From assembly GCF_963678845.1 (NCBI RefSeq), contig NZ_OY787468.1, forward strand, positions 434,001 to 498,000: DNA of 64,000 nucleotides, read 5' to 3'. A model generated the notes under the pieces. That model saw only the letters and a program-made list of their open reading frames with translations. It was not told the DNA's origin and made no database searches. The stretch comes from an uncultured Bacteroides sp. GTDB lineage: Bacteria; Bacteroidota; Bacteroidia; Bacteroidales; Bacteroidaceae. Shown one piece after another: positions 1 to 8,077 of this stretch. The stretch's first letter is position 1. The number at the start of each line of letters is the position of its first letter. The translations under genes were made by a program, and so were the position numbers.

Positions 1-117
1 TTTCTTACCGATTGTTACACTGGATGGTATAATTTCAATGTGCTTGCCAGCGAATTAAATAAGACAGTGCTTGAGGTACAGACTGAAAACAAAGATTTTG
101 TAAAACAACATCCCTAA
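1..117 (+). CDS. C-terminal end of an unidentified protein (truncated by window edge)
   Basis: The first 38 codons read open in frame 1 and stop at TAA 115-117. The tail contains TDCYTGWYNFNVLASE and ends in VKQHP. I do not recognise the family. The beginning lies outside the window. The next gene, a CBM9-like protein on the same strand, starts 85 bases later, so the two may be cotranscribed, but nothing here shows what this protein does. Confidence 0.5.
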   Translation, partial: FLTDCYTGWYNFNVLASELNKTVLEVQTENKDFVKQHP

Positions 118-202
118 AATATTAATTTATATTTAGGCTTATTATTTGTTGCTTTCCAATATTTATATTGTATTTTTGTGTGAATTTAGAAAATAATTTT
201 AA

Positions 203-853
203 ATGCAACAGCTTAATATAAAAAAAATAGAAACAGAAGATGTTTCGGTTGATGGTCTTTCTGCCTTGATGGACCAGAAAAAGATTGAATTTAATGTGAT
301 AGGATGTGTCAACTGGAACAATTACTCCTATAAACCGGAGGTGAAATTCCGTGTTGCGCACTCGGACAATGCTATATTGATAAATTATCAGGTTGAAGAA
401 GATTCGGTTCGTGCTGCTTATGGAGAAGATAGTGGTAATGTGTGGACTGATTCGTGTGTTGAGTTTTTTGTTATTCCGGCAAATGATGGGATATATTACA
501 ACATAGAGTCTAGTTGCATAGGTACTGTGCTTTTGGCGGCTGGAGAAAACAGGCATGCTCGTGAACGAGCATCTTCTGAGGTATTAGCAGGAATTCAGCG
601 TTGGGCGAGCTTGGGGCGAGAGTCTTTTGAAGAACGTATAGGTAAGTGCTCATGGGAACTTTCATTGATAATACCATATACTGCCTTTTTTAAACATTCT
701 ATTAAGTCTCTTGATGGTGTTTCAATCAAAGGTAATTTTTACAAATGTGGTGATCAGTTAAAAACTCCTCATTTTCTTTCATGGAACCCAATTGAGACTG
801 TTAAACCCGATTTTCATCGCTCTGAATTTTTTGGAGAACTATACTTTGAGTAG
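203..853 (+). CDS. CBM9-like carbohydrate-binding domain protein
   Basis: This 216-residue protein matches the single-domain family resembling carbohydrate-binding module 9. It has a beta-sandwich pattern, the box VWTDSCVEFFV around residues 94-104, and the typical ending FLSWNPIETVKPDFHRSEFFGELYF. There is no signal peptide, so it would remain cytoplasmic unless exported by an unusual route. A ligand cannot be deduced. In related genomes such proteins are usually annotated only as carbohydrate-binding family 9-like. The ATG at 203 is the first in frame and leaves an 85-base gap from the preceding partial gene. Confidence 0.75.
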   Translation: MQQLNIKKIETEDVSVDGLSALMDQKKIEFNVIGCVNWNNYSYKPEVKFRVAHSDNAILINYQVEEDSVRAAYGEDSGNVWTDSCVEFFVIPANDGIYYNIESSCIGTVLLAAGENRHARERASSEVLAGIQRWASLGRESFEERIGKCSWELSLIIPYTAFFKHSIKSLDGVSIKGNFYKCGDQLKTPHFLSWNPIETVKPDFHRSEFFGELYFE

Positions 854-948
854 TGTTTTGGCATTAGCAGAGAGATAACACTCTGCAATTTTGTATATTT
901 TATGCCAAAGTATGCTATTAAGTTGTAGATAACATTTATTTTTGCAAC

Positions 949-2862
949 ATGGTAATTTTGAGAAATCATAGATTGAAGCATACTTTTTTAAGTGCTTTGG
1001 GTGCTGGCGTTTTAACACTGGCAATGTATTCGTGTGCAAATATGGGAAATCCAAAAGGTGGTCCAATTGATGAAACCCCTCCTAAATTTGTTGGGAGCAC
1101 ACCTGTTATTGGAGCATTGAATAACAATAAACAAAAAATAGTTCTTGAATTTGATGAATTTATTAAGATAGAGAAGGCCTCTGAGAAAGTGATAGTTTCT
1201 CCTCCACAAGTGCAGGCTCCCGAGATTAAACAGAGTGGCAAAAAGGTCACGGTTAATCTTCTTGATTCTTTGAAATCGAATAGGACTTATACCATTGACT
1301 TCTCTGATGCCATTGTTGATAACAACGAAGGGAATCCATTAGGTAATTTCACATATACTTTTTCTACCGGAATGGCAATAGATACACTGGAAGTTTCCGG
1401 TTATGTGCTTGATGCCTCTAACCTGGAACCGGTAAAAGGAATATTGGTGGGGCTTCATTCCAACTTAGCAGATTCTGCTTTTACCAAGTTACCTTTTGAC
1501 AGAGTTTCACGTACTGACAGTCGCGGACACTTTGTTATTAAGGGTATTGCTTCAGGTACATATCGTATATATGGATTACAAGATGCCAATCAGAACTTTG
1601 CTTTCGATCAGAAAAGTGAAGTGGTAGCAGTTTCCAGTACTCCCATATCCCCGCATTTTGAGTTCCTTACAAAACAAGATACTATCTGGAAAGATTCTAT
1701 AAAGGTGGATACAATCAAAACAAAGCAATATACTCACTATTTGCCAGACAATATTGTGCTTCGCTCTTTTAAAGAGAATGCAAAATCTCAGTATTTGATA
1801 AAAAGCGAAAGGCTTACGCCTCATAAGTTTTCTTTTTATTTTGCGGCTCCGGCAAGTAAATTACCTAAGATTAAAGGGCTGAACTTTGATGAAAAGAACG
1901 CTTTCATTCTTGAAAAGTCTTTAAAGAACGATTCCATTAATTACTGGATAAAAGACTCTTTAGTTTATAAAAAGGATACGTTGAGTATGACATTGAATTA
2001 TCTTTATACAGATACTCTGGGTAAGCTGGTTCCCAAGACAGATACTCTTAATTTGGCTGTGAAGAAAGTCAAGGGTGCAACAGTGGTTCCTAAAAAGAAA
2101 AAAGAGGGTGAACCAGAACCTACAAAGTTTCTTCAGATCAAGTCCTCGGCTTCTGCAACTATGGATGTATATAATAATATAAGACTTGAATTTGAAGAAC
2201 CAATAGCTCGCTATGATAGCACTGCCATCCATCTTAAACAAAAGGTTGATTCATTGTGGAAAGATACTCCATTTGTATTCAGGCAAGATACGCTTCATCC
2301 CCTAAAGTATGAACTTCTGGCCGATTGGGAGCCAGAGAAAGAATATACGTTTAGTGTTGACTCTACGGCTTTTCATGGACTTTATGGATTGTTTACAAAT
2401 AAGCTGGAGTCAAAGTTTAAAGTTCGCTCCCTTGATGAATATGCTACTTTATACATGAATGTATCAGGTGTAGATTCCACTGCTTTTGCCGAATTACTCG
2501 ATGCACAGGATAAAGTTGTCAGAAGAGTAAAGTTAGTTGATCATAAAGCAAGCTTTTATTTTCTGAATCCCGGGAAATATTATGTTCGGTTAATCAATGA
2601 TACAAATGGTAACGGAGTTTGGGATACTGGAGATTTTCAGAAAGGTATTCAGCCTGAAGAAGTTTTTTATTACCAACAAGAGTTAGAACTTAAGGCCCTT
2701 TGGGATGTTGAACAAGATTGGAATGTTCGGGCCGTATCTTTAGAAAAACAGAAACTGGATATACTTAAAAAACAAAAGCCAGATGAAGATAAGAAGAAAA
2801 AGAAGAACCAGAACCAGAACCAGAATAGCAATACTAATTCAGGGACTAGGAGAAGCTATTAA
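949..2862 (+). CDS. Ig-like domain lipoprotein (SbsA/Big_5-type)
   Basis: A 637-residue exported protein. The N-terminus has a basic stretch, a hydrophobic segment and the lipobox-like AMYSC near residues 25-29, which predicts lipid attachment at Cys29. A bacterial Ig-like domain follows (PPKFVGSTP at about 42 through FTYTFSTG at about 140), then a carboxypeptidase-regulatory-like fold (SGYVLDASNLEPVKGI) and a long beta-rich region. The C-terminus is low complexity, with runs of Lys and Asn-Gln. This is a common Bacteroidota surface or periplasmic lipoprotein type of unknown role. Its last 80 bases overlap the open frame of the following DUF3108 gene. A TATTTTTG sequence sits only 5 bases before the ATG, so a near-leaderless transcript is possible. 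Confidence 0.8.
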   Translation: MVILRNHRLKHTFLSALGAGVLTLAMYSCANMGNPKGGPIDETPPKFVGSTPVIGALNNNKQKIVLEFDEFIKIEKASEKVIVSPPQVQAPEIKQSGKKVTVNLLDSLKSNRTYTIDFSDAIVDNNEGNPLGNFTYTFSTGMAIDTLEVSGYVLDASNLEPVKGILVGLHSNLADSAFTKLPFDRVSRTDSRGHFVIKGIASGTYRIYGLQDANQNFAFDQKSEVVAVSSTPISPHFEFLTKQDTIWKDSIKVDTIKTKQYTHYLPDNIVLRSFKENAKSQYLIKSERLTPHKFSFYFAAPASKLPKIKGLNFDEKNAFILEKSLKNDSINYWIKDSLVYKKDTLSMTLNYLYTDTLGKLVPKTDTLNLAVKKVKGATVVPKKKKEGEPEPTKFLQIKSSASATMDVYNNIRLEFEEPIARYDSTAIHLKQKVDSLWKDTPFVFRQDTLHPLKYELLADWEPEKEYTFSVDSTAFHGLYGLFTNKLESKFKVRSLDEYATLYMNVSGVDSTAFAELLDAQDKVVRRVKLVDHKASFYFLNPGKYYVRLINDTNGNGVWDTGDFQKGIQPEEVFYYQQELELKALWDVEQDWNVRAVSLEKQKLDILKKQKPDEDKKKKKNQNQNQNSNTNSGTRRSY

Positions 2863-3676
2863 GTCTCGTTGCATTACGTTTTTACTTTTGTTGATGTTCA
2901 TCAGCATAAGTCCTTCTGCTCATTCCCAATGTGAAGCAAATAATGATGCTTTTCAGTCGGGTGAACATGTTATGTATGATCTTTATTTTAACTGGAAATT
3001 TATTTGGACCAAAGCCGGACTAGCCAGCCTCACTACTAATGCCATGCATTATGGCGTGAAACCTGCATATCGGATAAATTTGCTGGCTTTTGGCAGTAAG
3101 ACTGCCGACTTCTTTTTTAAGATGAGAGACACCTTGACTTGCATTGTTGGTGACCATATGCAGCCGTATTATTTCCGAAAAGGAGCTGAAGAAGGAGGTA
3201 AATATACAGTAGACGAGGTTTCCTTCTCATATAAAAATGGAGTTAGCTATGCAAAGCAGAAGCGAATCAAGAATAACGGAAATCCTAAATTTTCATCTGC
3301 AGAAGATAGCCGTTGCATGTATGATATGCTCAGCATTCTGGCTCAGGCACGTTCTTTTGATCCTGCAGACTATAAAGTTGGTCAGCATATCAAGTTTCAG
3401 ATGGCCACAGGCTTAAAAATTGAAGAGCAAACGCTTATTTATAGAGGAAAGCAGGTCACAGAAGTTCAGAATGATGTAAAATATCGAACCTTGGTTTTCT
3501 CTTTAGTAGAATATAAAAAAGGGAAAGAGAAGGAGGTGATAACCTTCTATATTACTGATGACAAGAATCATTTGCCTGTACGTCTTGATTTGTTTCTGAA
3601 TTTTGGCTCTGCAAAGGCTTTTCTTAAAAGTGTAAAGAACAATAAGCACCCGCTGACATCAATCGTTACAGGTTAA
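2783..3676 (+). CDS. DUF3108 domain-containing exported protein
   Basis: The mature part, from NDAFQSGEHVMYDLYFNWKFIWTKAG onward, matches the DUF3108 family of exported proteins of unknown function. It includes the typical VDEVSFSYKNG and a C-terminal beta-strand pattern ending LFLNFGSAKAFLKSV. A signal sequence (CITFLLLLMFISISPSAHSQ) precedes it. The start is uncertain. The only in-frame ATG before the signal lies 80 bases inside the upstream lipoprotein gene, in its low-complexity tail, and gives an Arg-rich extension. A non-ATG start near 2860 or the ATG within the hydrophobic stretch are alternatives. The 3' end overlaps the convergent thioesterase gene by 11 bases. Confidence 0.75.
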   Translation: MKIRRKRRTRTRTRIAILIQGLGEAIKSRCITFLLLLMFISISPSAHSQCEANNDAFQSGEHVMYDLYFNWKFIWTKAGLASLTTNAMHYGVKPAYRINLLAFGSKTADFFFKMRDTLTCIVGDHMQPYYFRKGAEEGGKYTVDEVSFSYKNGVSYAKQKRIKNNGNPKFSSAEDSRCMYDMLSILAQARSFDPADYKVGQHIKFQMATGLKIEEQTLIYRGKQVTEVQNDVKYRTLVFSLVEYKKGKEKEVITFYITDDKNHLPVRLDLFLNFGSAKAFLKSVKNNKHPLTSIVTG

Positions 3677-4070
3677 AGGGAAGTTTGTTGTCTTTGCGGT
3701 ACATTGTAGCTTCAAGGTCGGCAATCAATTCTCCTTTCTGGTTCGTAATGTCTACATGATAGTGGCCAGTGCGCTTATGTAAGAACCTTTCTGTCGCTTC
3801 GGCAAAAAGAGTGTCTCCGGGGCTACTTGTACGAAAGAAATTGATAGATGAAGTAAGAGACAAGGCTAAGTTTCCATGAGAATTAGCAGCTGCAGCTAAA
3901 GCTAGGTCTGCTAATGTAAAGATGGCTCCACCTTGCGTTGTATTTCCTGCATTCAGGTGTTGTTCAGTAATAGGCATCATCACTTTCCCGTATCCGGGTT
4001 TAATTTCCATAAGCGTGATTCCTGCCTGTGCGGCGAAACGGTCGTCTTTAAAGAAATCTTCTGCAGTCAT
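3666..4070 (-). CDS. PaaI-type hotdog-fold acyl-CoA thioesterase
   Basis: A 134-residue protein of the PaaI/hotdog thioesterase family, which hydrolyses acyl- or aryl-CoA thioesters in the cytoplasm. The diagnostic segment is HLNAGNTTQGGAIFTLAD (about residues 38-55), which supplies the catalytic Asn/Gly-Gly and helix-N Asp seen in PaaI-like enzymes. Length is typical (130-145 residues). It lies 70 bases downstream of cysS on the same strand, with a hairpin between them, and converges on the DUF3108 gene with an 11-base overlap. The natural substrate cannot be predicted. Confidence 0.85.
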   Translation of the reverse strand: MTAEDFFKDDRFAAQAGITLMEIKPGYGKVMMPITEQHLNAGNTTQGGAIFTLADLALAAAANSHGNLALSLTSSINFFRTSSPGDTLFAEATERFLHKRTGHYHVDITNQKGELIADLEATMYRKDNKLPFNL

Positions 4071-4091
4071 TATAGATTGTTTATATAGAAA

Positions 4092-4121
4092 GAGTGAAAA
4101 ACGTATTCACATTTTCCACTC
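4092..4121 (-). terminator. Hairpin between cysS and the thioesterase gene
   Basis: An inverted repeat (GAGTGAAAA and TTTTCCACTC with one bulged base) lies between the cysS stop and the downstream thioesterase start. On the minus strand it is followed by only a short TTTC tract, so it may be a weak terminator or attenuator. Confidence 0.45.
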
Positions 4122-4140
4122 TTCATTGCTTTTATTAATA

Positions 4141-5631
4141 TTATTTATTGAGTTTCCACTCAAAGCCTTCTTTGGTATCTTTAATTTCAAATCCTAATGC
4201 TGTAAGCTCATTACGAATTTTATCTGCAGTAGCCCAATCTTTATTTGCTTTAGCCTGAATACGTAATTCAAGTAACATGTCTACCACCTTGTTGTAAGTC
4301 TCGGTATTACTTTGAGCAGCACCGACTTCTTCTTTCAGTCCAAGAATATCAAACATAAATAGATGGAATACATCCTTCAGTTCTTCAAGTTCTTCCTTTA
4401 AAAGATATGTGTCGCCAGCCAAAGCTCGATTGATAATCTTAGCTGTATCAAAAAGATGTGAAATTACAATAGGCGAGTTAAGATCATCATTCATTGCTTC
4501 GTAACATTTTGCACGAAGAGAATAAACCTCAACCTTATTGACAGAGAGCTCTTTGTCATCTTTAGGAACTATCTTATCTAGATTAGCTACAGCTTCCATT
4601 AAACGTTGAAGTCCCTTTTCTGAAGCGACCAGTGCTTCGCTGCTGAAGTCCACAGTGCTGCGGTAATGAGCCTGAAGAATAAAGAAGCGGATGGTCATGG
4701 CACTGAATGGCTGTGTAAGCAGTGGGTGAGACCCATTGAAGAACTCTTCCAATGTAATAAAGTTCCCCAAAGACTTACCCATCTTTGTACCGTTGATGGT
4801 AATCATATTGTTGTGCATCCAGTAGTGAACAGTCTCTTTTCCCAGAGCAGCAACCGACTGTGCAATTTCACATTCATGATGAGGGAACAGTAAATCCATA
4901 CCTCCACCGTGAATATCAAATTCTTCGCCCAGGTATTTTGTTCCCATAGCCGAGCATTCCAGATGCCAGCCGGGGAAGCCTTCACTCCATTCAGAGTGCC
5001 AGTGCATGATATGTTCCGGAGATGCTTTTTTCCATAAAGCAAAATCGGCAGAGTTACGTTTCTCGCTTTGTCCGTCAAGGTCGCGTGTTGTGCTTAGTAG
5101 TTCTTCCACATTTCTACCCGAAAGCTTTCCGTAACGGTGGTCCTTGCTATACTTTTCAATATCAAAGTATACTGAACCTTCGCTTTCGTATGCGTAGCCA
5201 GCTTCTAATATCTTGCGAACAAATTCCATTTGTTCAATAATGTGTCCTGAAGCCTGAGGCTCAATACTTGGAGGAAGAACATTCAGTGCTTCCATTGCGT
5301 GATGGTAACGAGTCAGATAATACTGAACAACTTCCATTGGCTCCAGCTGTTCAAGGCGGGCTTTCTTCGCAATCTTATCTTCTCCTTCATCGGCATCATG
5401 TTCCAAATGGCCCACGTCAGTGATATTACGAACGTAACGCACTTTGTAGCCTAAATGCTTGAGGTAGCGGAATAATAAATCAAAAGTAATGGCCGGGCGT
5501 GCATGGCCTAAATGTGCATCACCATATACTGTAGGTCCGCAAACATACATTCCTACATGAGGTTCGTTCAGAGGAACAAAAAGTTCCTTCTTCCTATTTA
5601 ATGTGTTGTAAATCGTTAGTTTATGTTCCAT
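4141..5631 (-). CDS. cysS: Cysteinyl-tRNA synthetase
   Basis: A class I aminoacyl-tRNA synthetase charging tRNA-Cys with cysteine. The 496-residue length fits the family. The HIGH box is seen as HLGH at residues 40-43, preceded by the zinc-ligand Cys31 in YVCGPTVYGDAHLGH. The KMSKS box is KMGKS at about residues 282-286. The zinc-site and tRNA-binding region HWHSEWSEGFPGWHLECSAM is also clear. The ATG at 5629-5631 is the first plausible start. A -7 type box (TACCTTTG on the minus strand) lies about 25 bases upstream. Confidence 0.97.
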   Translation of the reverse strand: MEHKLTIYNTLNRKKELFVPLNEPHVGMYVCGPTVYGDAHLGHARPAITFDLLFRYLKHLGYKVRYVRNITDVGHLEHDADEGEDKIAKKARLEQLEPMEVVQYYLTRYHHAMEALNVLPPSIEPQASGHIIEQMEFVRKILEAGYAYESEGSVYFDIEKYSKDHRYGKLSGRNVEELLSTTRDLDGQSEKRNSADFALWKKASPEHIMHWHSEWSEGFPGWHLECSAMGTKYLGEEFDIHGGGMDLLFPHHECEIAQSVAALGKETVHYWMHNNMITINGTKMGKSLGNFITLEEFFNGSHPLLTQPFSAMTIRFFILQAHYRSTVDFSSEALVASEKGLQRLMEAVANLDKIVPKDDKELSVNKVEVYSLRAKCYEAMNDDLNSPIVISHLFDTAKIINRALAGDTYLLKEELEELKDVFHLFMFDILGLKEEVGAAQSNTETYNKVVDMLLELRIQAKANKDWATADKIRNELTALGFEIKDTKEGFEWKLNK

Positions 5632-5653
5632 AACTCATTATATTTTGAAAATA

Positions 5654-5661
5654 CAAAGGTA
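5654..5661 (-). promoter_or_regulatory. Putative Bacteroidota -7 box for cysS
   Basis: TACCTTTG on the minus strand fits TAnnTTTG and lies about 22 bases before the cysS ATG. No clear -33 TTTG is visible, so the call rests on one box. Confidence 0.45.
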
Positions 5662-5810
5662 CAATAAATTATTTGCAGCTCATTCTATTTGATTACGTAA
5701 TTTGGGGATTTTATTTTCACTTTTGATGAAATTAAGGACTTTTAGAAAAGAAATTGTTCCTATCTGGCCTTTTTTTTATTAAATCCTTATGTGTAATTGA
5801 AAAGATGGGT

Positions 5811-5818
5811 TAATTTTG
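5811..5818 (+). promoter_or_regulatory. Putative -7 box for the glsAB operon
   Basis: TAATTTTG fits TAnnTTTG and lies 21 bases before the glsA ATG. A well-spaced -33 box is not obvious. Confidence 0.5.
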
Positions 5819-5839
5819 CAATCTGATTTAGTTTAAAAC

Positions 5840-6685
5840 ATGGCAGACGATTCTTTATTTCTATTAGACATAGACAGCGTGCTTCGAACAAAAGCTCCGG
5901 GGAAATTCAAATATATTCCGAAGTTTTTTATTTCTTATCTGAAGAAAATTGCTCATCAGGAAGAACTGAATGTATTTCTGAAAGATTCCAAAGATAAGGT
6001 GGGAGTTGATTTTCTAGAGGCCTCGATGGATTTTCTGGATGCCAAAATAGAAGTAAGAGGAACCGAAAATTTTCCTGAAGAAGGATTTTGCACTTTCGTC
6101 TCCAATCATCCGCTGGGTGGGCTTGACGGAGTGGCAGTAGGTTATGTTCTTGGAAAGCATTACAACGGAAAGATTAAGTATCTGGTAAATGATCTCCTGA
6201 TGAATCTTCGTAATCTTGCTCCGCTTTGCATTCCGGTAAATAAAACAGGATCGCAGGCAAAGAACTTTCCGGCTATGGTTGAAGCGGGATTTAGATCAGA
6301 TAATCACCTGTTAATGTTTCCTGCCGGAATATGTTCTCGCCGTCATAACGGTGTGATCAAAGATCTTAACTGGAAAAAAACATTCATTGTTAAGAGTGTT
6401 CAGTCACAACGGGATGTTGTTCCGATGTATTTTGAAGGACATAATTCCGGTTTTTTCTATAATCTGGCTAACATCAGAAAGCTTTTAGGAATTAAGATAA
6501 ATATTGAAATGCTCTATCTGGTAAATGAGATGTTTAAAAATAGGCATAAAACATTTACGCTGACAATAGGAAAACCAATTCCCTGGCAAACTTTTGATAG
6601 AACAAAGTCGCCGGCAGAGTGGGCTGATTATGTGAAAGAAATTGTTTATAAGCTGAACACGCAAAAAGTACAAAACACAAAATAA
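5840..6685 (+). CDS. glsA: Glycine lipid O-acyltransferase GlsA (PlsC-like)
   Basis: A 281-residue acyltransferase. The active-site box is NHPLGGLDG (His90, Asp96), the variant of the PlsC HX4D motif found in OlsA/hemolysin-type enzymes. A second conserved block, FPAGICSRR, lies near residue 160. In Bacteroides thetaiotaomicron the GlsA/GlsB pair (established knowledge) makes glycine lipids, with GlsA adding the ester-linked acyl chain to the N-acyl-glycine made by GlsB. The gene shares one base with the following glsB (TAATG), so translational coupling is likely. The assignment rests on motifs plus this pairing. A general lysophospholipid acyltransferase is the alternative. Confidence 0.85.
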   Translation: MADDSLFLLDIDSVLRTKAPGKFKYIPKFFISYLKKIAHQEELNVFLKDSKDKVGVDFLEASMDFLDAKIEVRGTENFPEEGFCTFVSNHPLGGLDGVAVGYVLGKHYNGKIKYLVNDLLMNLRNLAPLCIPVNKTGSQAKNFPAMVEAGFRSDNHLLMFPAGICSRRHNGVIKDLNWKKTFIVKSVQSQRDVVPMYFEGHNSGFFYNLANIRKLLGIKINIEMLYLVNEMFKNRHKTFTLTIGKPIPWQTFDRTKSPAEWADYVKEIVYKLNTQKVQNTK

Positions 6686-7671
6686 TGGAAGATATAATAA
6701 AGCCAATTAGTAAAGAGATTCTGAAAGCGGAACTGACTGATGATAAGCGCTTAAGGATGACTAATAAAAGTAATAATTATATTTATATCATTACACATCA
6801 GGATTCTCCTAATGTAATGCTTGAAATAGGACGCTTACGAGAGATTGCTTTCCGTGCAGCCGGAGGAGGTTCCGGCTTGTCGACTGACCTCGATGAATAT
6901 GATACAATGGAGAATCCGTATAAGCAATTAATTGTTTGGAATCCTGAGGCTGAAGAGATACTTGGAGGCTACCGCTATATACTTGGAACAGATGTTAACT
7001 TCGATGAAAAGGGACATCCTATATTGGCAACATCTCACATGTTTGATTTCTCGGAAAAGTTCATTAAAGAATATCTTCCTACAACCATTGAGCTGGGACG
7101 CTCGTTTGTTACACTCGAGTATCAGTCTACCAGAGCCGGTTCAAAAGGGCTGTTTGCATTAGATAACTTATGGGATGGGCTTGGGGCTTTAACGGTAATA
7201 ATGCCAACAGTAAAGTTCTTTTTTGGAAAGGTAACCATGTATCCTAGCTTCCATCGTCATGGACGGGATATGATTCTTTATTTCCTTAAAAAACACTTTG
7301 GCGATAAGGACAACCTGATAACTCCGATGAAACCACTGAAACTGGAATCTGACGAGGGTGAACTTGCTGCAATCTTTGACAAAGATACTTTCAAGGAAGA
7401 CTATAAAACTTTGAATACCGAGGTTCGTAAGTTGGGATATAACATTCCTCCGCTGGTGAATGCCTACATGAGCCTTTCTCCCACAATGAAAATGTTTGGA
7501 ACAGCCATCAATTATGGCTTTGGTGATGTAGAAGAAACCGGTATCCTGATTGCTGTGGATGAGATTCTGGAAGATAAGCGTATTCGTCACATTGATTCTT
7601 TTGCTAAAAAGGATCCCCTAAATTGCGTGATTACCTCTGGTGCAAATAAGATTATTTTTAAAGCAGATTAA
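6685..7671 (+). CDS. glsB: Glycine lipid N-acyltransferase GlsB (OlsB-like GNAT)
   Basis: A 328-residue protein of the OlsB/hemolysin GNAT acyltransferase group. It shows the family block GGYRYILG (about residues 95-102) and ELGRSFVTLEYQ (about 137-148) followed by a KGLFALDNLWDG substrate region. In Bacteroides the counterpart attaches a 3-hydroxyacyl chain to the amino group of glycine, giving commendamide-type lipids that GlsA then O-acylates. Its start overlaps the glsA stop by one base, and a strong hairpin terminator follows within 25 bases, so glsA-glsB forms a closed two-gene operon. Confidence 0.87.
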   Translation: MEDIIKPISKEILKAELTDDKRLRMTNKSNNYIYIITHQDSPNVMLEIGRLREIAFRAAGGGSGLSTDLDEYDTMENPYKQLIVWNPEAEEILGGYRYILGTDVNFDEKGHPILATSHMFDFSEKFIKEYLPTTIELGRSFVTLEYQSTRAGSKGLFALDNLWDGLGALTVIMPTVKFFFGKVTMYPSFHRHGRDMILYFLKKHFGDKDNLITPMKPLKLESDEGELAAIFDKDTFKEDYKTLNTEVRKLGYNIPPLVNAYMSLSPTMKMFGTAINYGFGDVEETGILIAVDEILEDKRIRHIDSFAKKDPLNCVITSGANKIIFKAD

Positions 7672-7693
7672 TTTCCGCTAAAAAACATAACGG

Positions 7694-7723
7694 AAAAAAG
7701 GAGAGGGAAACCTTCCTTTTTTT
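7694..7723 (+). terminator. Rho-independent terminator after glsB
   Basis: A-rich stem AAAAAAGGA with AGG-GAAA-CCT at its tip and a complementary TCCTTTTTTT arm, with one bulged G. It lies about 22 bases past the glsB stop and ends in a T tract. Confidence 0.8.
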
Positions 7724-7727
7724 ATAC

Positions 7728-7806
7728 CCTTGTACAAAAGAAAACAATCTTTTGTACAGAACAATGAATTCTTTTGTACAGAAGAATTAATTGTTCTGTA
7801 CAAGGT
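7728..7806. repeat. Array of four TGTACA palindromes at exact 22-bp period
   Basis: TGTACA occurs at 7731, 7753, 7775 and 7797, each exactly 22 bases apart, with partly palindromic arms (for example TTCTTTTGTACAGAAGAA). The whole block is roughly symmetrical: it opens with CCTTGTACA and closes with TGTACAAGG around a centre near 7767. It lies after the glsB terminator and about 210 bases before the kup promoter. The function is unknown; it looks like a set of protein-binding sites. Confidence 0.8.
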
Positions 7807-8015
7807 AAAATAAAAGTATAAAGTCTTATTATTATTTCCCGGAATTAGCCTGATAAAATACCCCGTAGACAAACAGTTTCACCTGTTCTATGTTATAATG
7901 TGTTCGTGATTTTTTGTCTTTTCGTCCCTGTTTCTGAATAAACAACAGCCTTTGATCGCTTTTTTGATGAGATTTTAGTGATAATCAATAGGTTTACTCA
8001 TTAATAATTAGTGTC

Positions 8016-8050
8016 TTTGCATGATTAGATGATAATTTTACGTATTTTTG
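8016..8050 (+). promoter_or_regulatory. Putative kup promoter (-33 TTTG and -7 TATTTTTG)
   Basis: TTTG at 8016-8019 and TATTTTTG at 8043-8050 are separated by 23 bases, compatible with the Bacteroidota sigma-ABfr promoter pattern. The kup ATG is 27 bases after the -7 box. The rest of 7807-8015 shows nothing I can name. Confidence 0.55.
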
Positions 8051-8077
8051 CGCGATTATTTTTAAGGATATAAAAGG

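Noticed and set aside
122..556. Minus-strand open frame of 144 codons opposite the CBM9-like gene
   Set aside because: Its translation is Phe/Tyr/Ile-rich without domain features, and it lies antisense to a gene with a clear family match.
7728..7806. Array A considered as a CRISPR
   Set aside because: Units are 22-bp periodic palindromes without distinct unique spacers, and no cas gene is present.
7807..8077. Riboswitch upstream of kup
   Set aside because: Potassium genes are sometimes under c-di-AMP riboswitches, but I could not find the expected conserved blocks or a convincing fold here.
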